Positions 1 through 9,710 of a stretch of DNA of 64,000 nt are shown here, one piece after another. The position numbers were made by a program, and so were the translations under genes. The stretch covers positions 27,245,188 to 27,309,187 of the forward strand of contig CM033747.1 in NCBI GenBank assembly GCA_019671005.1. The letters run 5' to 3'. Source of the stretch: Hibiscus mutabilis. Taxonomy: Eukaryota; Streptophyta; Magnoliopsida; Malvales; Malvaceae. Each line of letters starts with the position of its first letter. The first letter of the stretch is position 1. The notes beneath the pieces were generated by a model that had not been told where the DNA came from, made no database searches, and saw nothing but the letters and a program-made list of their open reading frames with translations.

Positions 1-3000
1 GATGAGCATGCACCTATCATTCTCGGGAGACCATTCCTAGCAACAGGGAGAACCTTGATCGATGTTGAAAAAGGAGAACTCACAATGAGGGTGAATGACC
101 AGCAAGTTAAATTAAATGTGTTCCAAACACTAAGGCATGCCGATGATATAGAAGAATGCCAACTTCTTCATGCCACGACAGAGTTTAACTTCGACGAGGA
201 ATTTAGTTGCCTCGGCAACTACATTGCCGATCAAGAGGAACCTGAAGAGTATGAAGAACCGGTCGATGAGGAACAACAAGAAGAGGCAAATTGGCTAGTC
301 AATCGACCAGGTACATACTTTGAACCACTAGATTACTCAGGTAAGGAAGGTAAGCTCGAAAAACCCTCTATTGAACAACCACCGATTCTTGAGTTGAAAC
401 AATTGCCAGAGCAACTAAAATATGCATACTTAGGAACCGATAATACATTGCCTGTAATTATTTCTTCTAAGTTACAGCCTGAGCAGGAAAAGAAGCTGAT
501 CAAGATGTTGAAGCTACACAAAAAGGCAATAGGGTGGACAATTGCCGACTTGAAGGGAATTAGCCCGGCAGTGTGCATGCACAAGATTCTGTTGGAAGAT
601 GATCACAAACCTTCAATTGAGGCCCAGAGGAGACTGAATCATGCCATGAAAGGGGTTGTAATGAAAGAAATCATCAAGTGGCTTGACGCCGACATTATAT
701 ACCCTATCTCTGATAGTACGTGGGTAAGTTCGGTACAATGTATACCGAAAAAGGGAGGCATAACAGTGGTAAGCAATGAAAATAATGAACTTATTCCAAC
801 CAAGACTATGACCGGTTAAAGGGTTTGTATAGATTATCGAAAGCTAAACAAAGCCACTAGGAAAGATCACTTCCCATTACCCTTTATTGATCAAATGATT
901 GATCGTCTTGCAGGTAAACCCTTTTATTGTTTTCTTGATGGTTATTCAGGTTACAATCAAATTGCCATAGCACCAGAAGATCAAGAAAAGACAACCTTCA
1001 CATGCCCATACGGTACTTATACCTTTCGAAGGATGCCGTTCGGATTGTGTAACGCCCCAGCAACCTTCCAAAGATGCATGATGGCGCTCTTTTCAGACAT
1101 GGTCGAAGACTTCCTTGAGATCTTCATGGATGATTTTTTTGTTTTTGGTAATGACTTCGACATCTGTCTCGACAATTTAGAGAGGGTGTTGGCAAGATGT
1201 GAAGAAACGGATTTAGTCCTCAATTGGGAGAAATGCCATTTTATGGTAGATGAAGGAATAGTGCTCGGCCACAAGATTTCATCCAAGGGAATTGAAGTAG
1301 ACAAAGCCAAGGTGGACGTGATCGAGAGATTACCCCCACCAAATTCGGTTAAAGGAATTCGAAGTTTTCTCGGACATGCAGGTTTTTACAGGAGGTTCAT
1401 TCATAATTTTTCTAAAATCACTAAACCCTTGTGTAATCTGATTGAACAGGATAAAGTCTTCGATTTTGATGATTCTTGCACCCCAAGCATTCGAAACCCT
1501 AAAGAAAAAGCTTGCCTCGGCACCCATTGTCGTTCCACTAGATTGGACGCTACCTTTTGAGCTCATGTGTGATGCAAGTGATTTCGCGGTAGGAGCAGTC
1601 CTAGGCCAACGCACAGGTAAGACATTCCATGTGATATACTACGCTAGTAAAACTCTTAATAGTGCTCAAGTGAATTACATAACAACAGAGAAAGAGTTAC
1701 TAGTTGTAGTTTTTGCATTTGACAAGTTCTGATCCTATTTGATTGGTACAAAGGTAATTGTTCATACGGACCATTCGGCAATCAAATACTTATTTGCTAA
1801 AAAGGATGCTAAACCTCGTTTGATTCGTTGGATATTACTTTTACAAGAATTTGATATTGAAATTAAGGACAGGAAAGGAATAGAAAATCAAGTGGCCGAT
1901 CACTTATCACGTTTGGAACGCAATAGGGAGGAGGACGCGGATCTAGAGATATGCGATGCATTCCCGGATGAACAAATTTTAGTTGCCTCGGCAACCCTCG
2001 ACGCCTCGGCAACCATGGATGCACACGCCTCGGCAACTCTCGACGCCGCAGCAGCCTTTGACGCGCACGTCTCGGTAATTTTGGGAGCAGTCGCCACGGC
2101 AGCACATGCCTCGGCAATACCCTGGTACGCGGATTTAGTTAATTTCCTTGTTTGTTGTATTTTACCTTATGGCATTACTCACCAAGGGAAGAAGCGGTTC
2201 CGCCATGATGCTAAGCATTACTTTTGGGACGAGCCTCTTTTATTTAAACAATGTGCAGATCAGGGTTATACGCCGATGTGTCCTCAAGAAGAGCAACAAA
2301 TATACTCCAAATGCCACTCTTCACCCTATGGAGGACATTCTGAGGAACTCGTCTTCGCGGCCAAAGTTTTGCAATCCGGTTTGTATTGGCCAAAATTGTA
2401 CAAAGATGCCCAAGATTTTTACAAGCAATGTGATCGTTGCCAGAGGACGGGCAATATCTCTAGACGACATGAGATGCCGCTCCAGAACATCATCGAGGTG
2501 GAATTGTTTGATGTATGGGGATCGATTTTATGGGACCTTTTCCATCTTCATTTCGCAACCTCTACATTCTACTTGCCGTCGACTACGTGTCTAAATGGGT
2601 TGAGGCAACTGCGGTTCCCAACAACGATTCCAAGACCGCAAACGATTCTTGCGAAAAACATATTTACACGGTTTGGGATGCCGAGAGCAATTATTAGTGA
2701 CAAAGGCAAGCATTTTGACAATAGACTAATTGCCAAGATGTTGCAACGCTTCGACATATCACACAAGATCGCCATGACATATCACCCACAAACCAACGGG
2801 CAAGCAGAAATTTCCAACCGGGAGTTGAAGAGAATACTCGAGAAAGTCGTAAATCCCTCAAGGAAGGATTGGTCATTAAGACTAGATGACGCACTTTGGG
2901 CATATCGCACTGCATTCAAAACACCCTTAGGTATGTCCCCCTTCCGACTTGTCTATGGCAAAACATGCCATCTACCGGTGGAAATCGAGCACATGGCGTA

Positions 3001-3400
3001 CTGGGCAATCAAGACCGTGAATATGGATTGGGAAAGTGCCGGGCAAAAGCGTTTGATGGATCCCAATGAGATAGAAGAATTCCGTGCACTCGCCTATAAC
3101 AATGCACGAATCTACAAGGAGAAAACAAAGCGATGGCACGACAAGAAACTATTGCCATGGCAATTCACGCCAGGGCAACTAGTTCTCCTATTCAATTCTC
3201 GGCTAAAACTTTTTCCGAGAAAGCTGAAATCAAGATGGTCGGGACCATTCGAAGTCGTCAAACCATTCTCCCATGGTGCTGTGATAATCAAGTCCATCTC
3301 TGACAACCATGAATTCAAAGTTAATGGACAAAGATTGAAGCACTACAATGGTGCCCATGTGGAGCGTAACAAGGAAGTGGTCAATTTAGGAGATGCATGA
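1..3400 (+). pseudogene. Athila pol: protease end, RT, RNase H, integrase (broken)
   Basis: The reading frame is open at the left edge and starts in the C-terminal part of the aspartic protease (IILGRPFL). RT follows (FMDDFFVF around 1126-1149 is the YxDD box), then gypsy RNase H (CDASDFAVGAVLGQ near 1567) and integrase with an HHCC finger (CHSSPYGGH, CDRCQ) and the D-D-E core (IISDKGKHFDN near 2690). Damage: an in-frame TAA at 817-819, a frameshift near 1480-1490, an in-frame TGA at 1730-1732, and a double shift near 2518 and 2645 that scrambles about 40 integrase residues holding the first catalytic Asp before the frame recovers. The terminal TGA is at 3398-3400. Between RNase H and integrase is an inserted Ala/Ser/Thr-rich stretch (about 1975-2120) built of GCC-NNG-GCA-AC units. 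Confidence 0.93.
1983..2120 (+). repeat. Cluster of GCCNNGGCAA units inside pol
   Basis: About seven imperfect copies of a roughly 24-bp unit with core GCCTCGGCAAC lie head to tail here. The first is a full palindrome, TTGCCTCGGCAA, at 1983-1994. In frame they read as A-S-A-T repeats in the linker between RNase H and integrase, where a low-complexity insert would be tolerated. The same core recurs in ORF3, in the LTR and near 207-218 of this element. Confidence 0.85.
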
Positions 3401-3943
3401 GCATGCTCTCCCTTTTGATATTAGTAGTTTTATTTTATTTTTATTTATTTATTTTTATTTTTGATTAAGTATTTAATTTATTTTATTTCAAATTTTTTAT
3501 TTTTATTTTTTTTACTATTTCTGATTATTATATATATATATATTTTTTAGGATAGATTTTTTTAGAATCCCTTTATACATATTTATTTATTTTCTTTTAT
3601 TAATTTAATTTTAATCCTTATTTGATTTGTCTTTGAATTGTAGGAAAAAAAGTTCAAGATAAAGAGGAATTCTAATCCAAGTAGGAAAACATCTTCAACA
3701 AGGAAACTAATGGGCTGAATCTAATGCTTATATAAAGCCGCCAATTCACCCTAACCACAACCCCTTGTCGACAACTTCACCCTCACCCTAAACCCTTTTT
3801 CGTTTTCCCCTAATCCCACCCACCTATCTTTTCTATAAAACCCATCACCCTTAACATATTCCTACTTTCTATCTTGCAATTTTTTTTTAGTTTCTTTTCT
3901 TTTCTTTTCTTTGTTTTTACAAAACTCACAACCAAGATCATCC
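3401..3943 (+). promoter_or_regulatory. Spacer before Athila ORF3 with acceptor-like and TATA-like sites
   Basis: After the pol stop there are about 240 bases of very T-rich sequence ending in TTGAATTGTAG at 3643, which looks like a plant intron 3' end. Downstream are TATATAAAG (about 3729-3737) and CTATAAAACC (about 3833-3842), followed by a pyrimidine-rich leader to the ORF3 start. Either a spliced subgenomic RNA or an internal promoter could serve ORF3. The sites are visible; their use is inference. Confidence 0.4.
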
Positions 3944-5467
3944 ATGGCATCCAAGATTAAACTTTTAGTCCATCCATGTTCCTCCAAAGAACCAAGATAC
4001 AAGAAGTTTGCTACACCGGTGGTTCAAGAAAGATTTCAATCCAAGTTTGAAAGTCGGAAGATTCATGAAGAACAAGGCTTTGAATACTCCAACTCTCATC
4101 AAGATTTCGGCCTTGAACCATTCATCTTCAAGAGGATTGCACATCAAAAGTGGCAAATCTTTTGCCATCAACCGGAACCGGGTAACATCTCATGGGTAAG
4201 AGAATTCTATGCTCACTCACCTAACCCAGATAATCCTTATGTTTTTGTTCGTGACAAGGCCATACTCATAAGTCCCGAAAACGTCAACACCTTTTACGGG
4301 CTTTACATTGAGAAGGACGAGCATCAAGCCTTCGTTGATCAAATCACTCCTAAGCAACTCGACAAGGTGCTTCAAGAACTCACTCAACCGGGAACTCATT
4401 GGAACGACGGTAAATACAAGGGCACGGTAAATCGCCTTCGGCTTAAACCCGAGGCAAAACTATGGAATAAGTTTGTTAAAACTTCTTTAATGCCCACCAC
4501 ACACAATACTACCGTTGATATACCACGTCTTTTGCTCATACATTCTATTTTGCATAATCGCATCATTAACATTGGAAAAATTATTTGTGATGAGATTTTT
4601 GTATGCAGCTCAAAAGATAAGGGTTCTTTTTTCTTCCCTTGCTTAATTTCTAATCTTTGCAAGGAGATACATGTCCCAAGTGAGTCCACCGATGAAAAGG
4701 CCCTACCCAAGTCTGGTTGGAATCAAGCACTAATCCGAAAGCTAATAGGAGAGGCACCGGGAGGTTCTTCAAGGCCTCCAATTGCCATGGCAACTCCTAC
4801 CGCCCCGACAATCCATAATGCCCAAGCACCTAACGCCCGGGCAACTCGACCATCGGCCCCGGGACACTTTGAAGCACTTTTGCACCCATTGGCAAGCCAC
4901 CTAAAGCAAATTGAAGACCAGCAACTAATGTTTATGCGGTACATGAAGGAGCACAACAATGCCATCACCCAAGTCATCCTAGAAAAGTACCCGGACAATC
5001 GCGTGCCGTTCCCAATCTTTCCCGTCGAGATCCTTGCCCCGGCAACTAATGCAGCAGTCGCCATGGCAACCACAACAGATGACGCCATGACAACCTACTT
5101 CATGCATGCACAAGCTGACGCCACGGCTACCAACCCTGAAGATACCACGGCAACCAAAGCTAAAGACATCCCGGCAACCTCTGCAAAAGCAAAAGGTAAA
5201 GCACCTATGCCCGAATCAACTCCTACGGAATCATTTTCTAATTTTTCAGATTCGCACGAGTCCTCCATTGAACCAACAAAGACCGCACCAATTGAATCCT
5301 CCAAGCGAAAAGCCAATGACATTGATGAAGAGGACGATGAGGACAACCCCGTACGAGGATCGATTCCACCACCGGCAACAAGAAAACAACCATCAAGTTC
5401 AAGCAAGAGAATCAAGACACAGGCCAAAAGGAAACTAATCATCTACGATGACGAACTCTCGGAGTAA
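3944..5467 (+). CDS. Athila ORF3, putative plant transposon protein domain
   Basis: This 507-residue ORF is uninterrupted, unlike the pol gene before it. I chose the ATG at 3944 (CCATGGC context); the open frame extends upstream only through non-ATG codons. Residues about 50-270 match the domain seen in the extra ORF of many plant Athila-like elements (motifs VFVRDKAILISPENVNTFYG, LLLIHSILHNRIINIGKII and FFPCLISNLC). The ORF sits where other gypsy elements carry an envelope-like gene, but I see no signal peptide or convincing membrane segment. The C-terminal half is low-complexity (Ala/Thr-rich, made of GCCATGGCAAC-type codon blocks) and ends in an acidic then basic tail with nuclear-signal-like KRKLI. 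Function unknown. Confidence 0.75.
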   Translation: MASKIKLLVHPCSSKEPRYKKFATPVVQERFQSKFESRKIHEEQGFEYSNSHQDFGLEPFIFKRIAHQKWQIFCHQPEPGNISWVREFYAHSPNPDNPYVFVRDKAILISPENVNTFYGLYIEKDEHQAFVDQITPKQLDKVLQELTQPGTHWNDGKYKGTVNRLRLKPEAKLWNKFVKTSLMPTTHNTTVDIPRLLLIHSILHNRIINIGKIICDEIFVCSSKDKGSFFFPCLISNLCKEIHVPSESTDEKALPKSGWNQALIRKLIGEAPGGSSRPPIAMATPTAPTIHNAQAPNARATRPSAPGHFEALLHPLASHLKQIEDQQLMFMRYMKEHNNAITQVILEKYPDNRVPFPIFPVEILAPATNAAVAMATTTDDAMTTYFMHAQADATATNPEDTTATKAKDIPATSAKAKGKAPMPESTPTESFSNFSDSHESSIEPTKTAPIESSKRKANDIDEEDDEDNPVRGSIPPPATRKQPSSSSKRIKTQAKRKLIIYDDELSE

Positions 5468-6324
5468 GTCCTCGTATGCATTTTTATGTTTATTTTTCGT
5501 TATTTTTATGCATGCATTGAGGACAATGCCTCACTCGAGTTTGGGGGGGATTGTCATTAGTAGTTACCATGTTTAGTTACATTCATCTTAAGTATTACAT
5601 TTAGGATACATAAATTGCTTGCCATGCCTTTAGTTGAAACAAGAATTGCTTAGAGTTGATGAATATTCGATGATGACTTTGCCAATGCACTTAATTGATA
5701 GAATTTTTATTCTAGGATAACCATGGAAAAAACTTAGAATTTTACTATGATGCTAAATCTGATGAAACACTGTTGTGGTTTGATTGATTTAAGGAATTCT
5801 AGTAAACTTAGGTTGATAATTAACAAATTGGGGAATTAGAATAAAAATTGGATGAATGCTAAAGGTGCCCGAAATTGGCTCTAGCATGTGCTAAAAATTA
5901 TTCACTAGAGGTGCCCGAAACTGGCTCTAGTATGTGTTAAAAAAAATTTATAACTAGAGGTGCCCGAAACCGGCTCTAGTCGAATAAATTAACTTAATAG
6001 ACCTAAAAACAAAACACTAGAGGTGCCCAAAACTGGCTCTAGTTAAAACATGTTAAAAAGAACCCAATGAAGTAATTTGAAAACCTATTGTTTGTATAGA
6101 ATCCGAAAAATCAACTTGCACACAACTCCGCACACACTCACAAGCATTAAAGTTTGATTCCGAGTGACTCCTAAGTTTCCCGAAAAAAAAAAGCCAATCA
6201 TACTTTGTGCCCCGGTTCAGAGAATTGAAATCAAGTTCAAAGCTAAGTTTGTGAAAATTGAAGTCTTGGCAGGTAATTATGAGTTTGCAATGCTTGAGGA
6301 CAAGCAATAGTTCGAGTTTGGGGG
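5468..6324 (+). other. Athila 3' spacer and polypurine tract
   Basis: No credible ORF lies between the ORF3 stop and the LTR. The stretch holds two G-runs in the context GAGTTTGGGGG: one right after ORF3 (about 5539-5550) and one abutting the LTR (6314-6324). The second is the primer for plus-strand synthesis. The first is a near copy of it. In between are four stem-loop repeats (5861-6042). Confidence 0.7.
5861..6042 (+). repeat. Four CTAGAG...CTCTAG stem-loop units
   Basis: The unit is CTAGAG, then GTGCCCGAAACTGG, then CTCTAG. Three complete copies are at 5905-5930, 5954-5979 and 6017-6042; the first copy near 5863-5884 has lost its left arm. Outer arms are perfect inverted repeats, with a smaller GCC/GGC pair inside. 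Spacers between units are AT-rich and variable. Confidence 0.85.
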
Positions 6325-7877
6325 TGTGATAAGTGTTCAAAAGTACTATTTTTCTTACCCTTTTTACTCATATTATTTTTAGACTTAGGCCCATATTAGT
6401 TGCATAATTAGCCATTCATGCATTAATCCATGTTTCCTTCCATCGTTGAGCTTGATTACATAACTTGGTAGTTTTTGTGGGAAAATATGTTGCTTTGGTG
6501 TGTTTTGTGTGTATGTGCAGGATCACTTGCCGAAGCAAGACTAGAGCTAGTTGCCAGGGCAATGCATGAAGGAGACGCCGAGCTAGTTGCCAGGGCAATA
6601 CATGAAGGAGACGCCGAGCCAGTTGCCATGGCAATTGTCGACAAGAGCAAAGGTGATATGGTAGTCGAAATTGATGACTATACAAGCCCAAGATGACGTG
6701 GAGCAAAGCCCAAACCCAAAGGAATTTGATTGCCATGCAGAGATTAAAGAAGAATTAAATTCCAAGAAGATAGGAGAAGTTCTAGTAGGAATACAATTAT
6801 AATAAAGAATTATATTCTTTAAAGATAATTTAATTCCAACTTAAACTCCTCCTCAAAGAAGGACTTTGGCCTAGCCCTATAAATATGAAGGAGATTTTGA
6901 CAATCTAGAGAGAGAAAGAGAGAGGAATTTCGACAAGTCCAAAGAGGGCAAGAGGAGATAATTTTCGACAAGCATCTAGGGCAAGGAGGATTTCGACAAG
7001 CCTCCTTCTTCATCCTTTTCTTTCTTGTTCGATTGGGTTCATGCTAGGGATTGTTTATCTTGTGTTTCTTTGGAACCTAGCCATGAACTAAATCTACTTG
7101 GCTATGGTTATTGTGTTTTGTGGTTGTGAGAAACTATTGGTTTTTGTTTAGGTAATAAGAGTTTGCACTTTTCTATTTCAAGGTTTATTCATTCTTGGTT
7201 CTTATTCTTGTTTGCGAGTGAATTGGGAGAGGATCTCGTGATTTCATCTATTTATCTAATATCAGGAGAGTTAGATTCAAGAAACGAATGAATATGATCT
7301 TTATTCAATCTATTGATGGTGAAGATTAATCCGGCTTGGGAATAAGTTAAGGATTTCAATGGCTAAGAGGAGCACAAGATTGGTTGTTGTTCACCCTTGA
7401 TTCACGCAGGGATGTATTATCAAGGCATGCACAAGTAGCTAGAGTTTCGACTTAGGGATAAGAAGAAACCATTGAAGAACGCTCTGCCAAACCTTGAAGG
7501 TTGCTGCCCAGACGCCCAAGTAGTTGCCCAGGCAACCATCGATTAGTTGCCAAGGCAACCCCGTTGTGCAAGTTGCCACGGCAACTGAGTTGCCCGTGCA
7601 CTCTTTTACCAAAATGATCCAATCGGCTATCACACCTCAACTCACGATAACCTGGCCTATCTCTCTCTCAATTGATCTCATCTATTCATTTACTTTATTG
7701 CTTTCTAGATTAGTTATTAGTTAAACTCCTATAATCCTTTACTTGTGTTTTTACTTTTTACAGTGCAAGAGACTAGATTCTTGAAGTGGCACCAATCCTT
7801 GTGGAGATGATATCTTTTATACTATAACTTGCGACGTGTATACTTGCACATTTGCGTAGCACTTGTTTCGCGCAACA
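6325..7877 (+). repeat. 3' LTR of the Athila element
   Basis: The LTR starts TGTGATAAG directly after the polypurine tract and ends GCGCAACA, so the TG...CA ends are present. Length is 1553 bp, usual for Athila. A TATA box (CTATAAATATG, about 6877-6887) precedes a leader rich in TTTCGACAAG motifs (near 6926, 6963 and 6990). Six perfect TTGCCNNGGCAA palindromes lie inside it: three near 6551-6634 and three near 7524-7584. Confidence 0.88.
6545..6636 (+). repeat. 36-bp tandem repeat carrying TTGCCNNGGCAA
   Basis: Two and a half tandem copies of a 36-bp unit. Each contains the palindrome (TTGCCAGGGCAA at 6551-6562 and 6587-6598, TTGCCATGGCAA at 6623-6634), followed by a CATGAAGGAGACGCCGAG-type spacer. 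Confidence 0.9.
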
Positions 7878-9503
7878 GAAACCACTAAGATAAATCCCAA
7901 GATCATCATTTCAGCACCATCCCCATTCCCATTCAAGGATATGCGGCAAACTCCCTGGAACTATGCTATAAATGTGACCACGCCAGAAAAGCCAAAATAT
8001 GGTCAGGTAAAAGAGCCTACGCTAAAAGACGAACAAAGCAAGAGCGATGTGAATGTTGGTGAGGTGGGCCAATTCACGAGGAGCGGCAGATGTTATTCCT
8101 CTGAGGCTTTGAGAGCAGCTGAAGCGGTCAAAGATAAAGGAAAGAATACAGCGGTTAGCCCCACGCAGATATTCGGTGAAGAACCTCTCCCAAAGATGAA
8201 TGAGTCGGTAACTGAGGCCCGGACCAAAGAATTTCTGAAGTTCCTGAGACATAGCGAGTACAACATAGTGGAACAACTACGAAAGCAACCGGCTAGGATC
8301 ACAGTGCTGAAGTTGCTCTTGAGTTCAGAAAGACACCGTGAGGCACTATTAAAAGTACTAAATCAAACTTTTGTGCCCCAGGATATTTCTGTGACAAAAC
8401 TAGACAGGATAGTAGGGCATATCACTGCCTATAATCATATAACATTCAGTGATGATGAGATCCCCGAGGGAGGAATGGGGTCCACCAAAGCCCTTAACAT
8501 CACAACCCACTGCAAAGGGTATGTAGTACCTGGGGTACTGAATGACAACGGGTCAGCATTGAACGTGTTGCCTATGGTGACCTTGCAGAAACTACCAATA
8601 GATGGTTCTCACCTAAAACCCTGCCATAATTCCGTAAGAGTCTTTGACGGTACACAAAGAGGAACAATGGGAAAAATTGAGGTGCCTCTATTGATCGGGC
8701 CGACTAAGTATGTGATTGATTTTGTGGTAATGGACATAAAACCATCTTACAGCTGCTTATTGGGAAGGCCATGGTTCCACTCCGCGAGAGTTGTCCCCTC
8801 ATCATTGCATCAGAAATTAAAATTCGTAGTCGAAGGCAAATTGGTCACAATAGAGGCCGAGCAGGAAATTGTTGCTTCAGTGACATCAGATACCCCCTAT
8901 ATTCAAAATGACGAGGATGCTGCATAATGCTCTTTTCGAGCATTAGAGCTAGTGAATGCCACATTCGTCGCGGAGGGAAGTCAGATCCCCTATCCCAGGT
9001 TATCTAATTGTACCAAGATGACCGTTGTAGAAACTTTGGGCCGAGGAGCCAAAGTAGGAAGAGGGTTGGGGAAGAGATTACAAGGGAGCCTAAGAGCCAA
9101 AAGTATGATCACCAAGAAGGACCGTTTTGGGCTGGGTTACAAACCAAGTGTCCAACAGATAAAAGAGGAATATAAGAGAAAAGAAGAGCAAAGAAAAGCC
9201 AGATTTAAAGGAGAAGATATTCCGTGGAGACCAATGTCCTTTCCTAGTTTGAAAACCACTTTTGTCTCTAGAGGATTCTACCAACCAGGTCAAGATGTTG
9301 AAGAGGCAATTAAGGAAAATGACGTACTCAACAAGGAGGAGATATTCAATGAATCACTTGAAGGGATGTACATCAACATGATAGCTGGAAAGGGCCAAGG
9401 CAGCAAAATGTTGACCAACATCCGGCCCTGCCGTCCCGGGGAAACACTTGATAACTGGAGCTGCATTGATCTACCTGGGGTTTTTATGAATAGATCAGAG
9501 TAA
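7878..9503 (+). pseudogene. Ogre-like A gag-pro C-terminus, protease and G-patch
   Basis: The frame begins abruptly at the Athila junction. It encodes a gag-pro linker (GQFTRSGRCYSSEA), a retroviral-type protease with active-site box DNGSALNVLP (Asn replaces the usual Thr/Ser of DTG/DSG, seen also in copy C, so typical of this group) and flap CLLGRPWF, then a glycine-rich G-patch (GRGLGKRLQG ... FGLGYKP). One in-frame TAA at 8925-8927 interrupts the frame between protease and G-patch; copy C has a sense Glu codon there. The TAA at 9501-9503 coincides with a putative splice donor and is kept in copy C. Confidence 0.88.
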
Positions 9504-9710
9504 TGCTCCAAATCAACCTTTTGTTTTTCCCATAAACAATGGGGATCTTTTGTATAGGGCACATATGTTAACTTTTTTGTTGAAATGAAAATATCCCCCG
9601 TTTTCTTGAATGACAAACATTTCATTTATTTCATTAATGCATTCTTCATGTTCATTCACTTCATATAAAGCCATCCTCTTCCCAATACAATTCATTCTCA
9701 TTTAATGCAG
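9500..9710 (+). other. Ogre-type intron between pro and RT
   Basis: The G-patch frame ends in ...TCAGAGTAATG, where GA|GTAATG can act as donor. The segment ends TTTAATGCAG at 9710, a good acceptor. Removing 211 bases joins GA to GTCGCTC and gives an unbroken frame into the RT ORF (ATGATTGAC at 9718). Ogre elements are known to have an intron here. Use of these exact sites is inference. Confidence 0.7.

Larger units (their letters stand above)
1..7877 (+). mobile_element. Athila-lineage Ty3/gypsy retrotransposon, 5' part outside window
   Basis: The element runs from the protease end, through RT, RNase H and integrase, to an extra 3' ORF, a long spacer, a G-rich polypurine tract and a 1.55-kb 3' LTR. 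This order, the extra ORF after integrase and the protein motifs are those of the Athila lineage. The LTR ends TG...CA at 7877, and the sequence beyond it (from GAAACC) is in the middle of gag-pro of a different Tat element. This copy therefore inserted into that element in the same orientation. The 5-bp target duplication should be GAAAC (7878-7882); its partner lies to the left of the window. The pol gene is broken, so the copy is not autonomous. Confidence 0.93.

Noticed and set aside
1863..2117. Minus-strand ORFs rich in Arg/Leu and Ala opposite the pol linker
   Set aside because: They are shadows of the GCCNNGGCAA repeat and have no homology or start context.
3944..5467. Calling Athila ORF3 an envelope glycoprotein
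   Set aside because: Position fits, but no signal peptide, cleavage site or transmembrane helix is visible.
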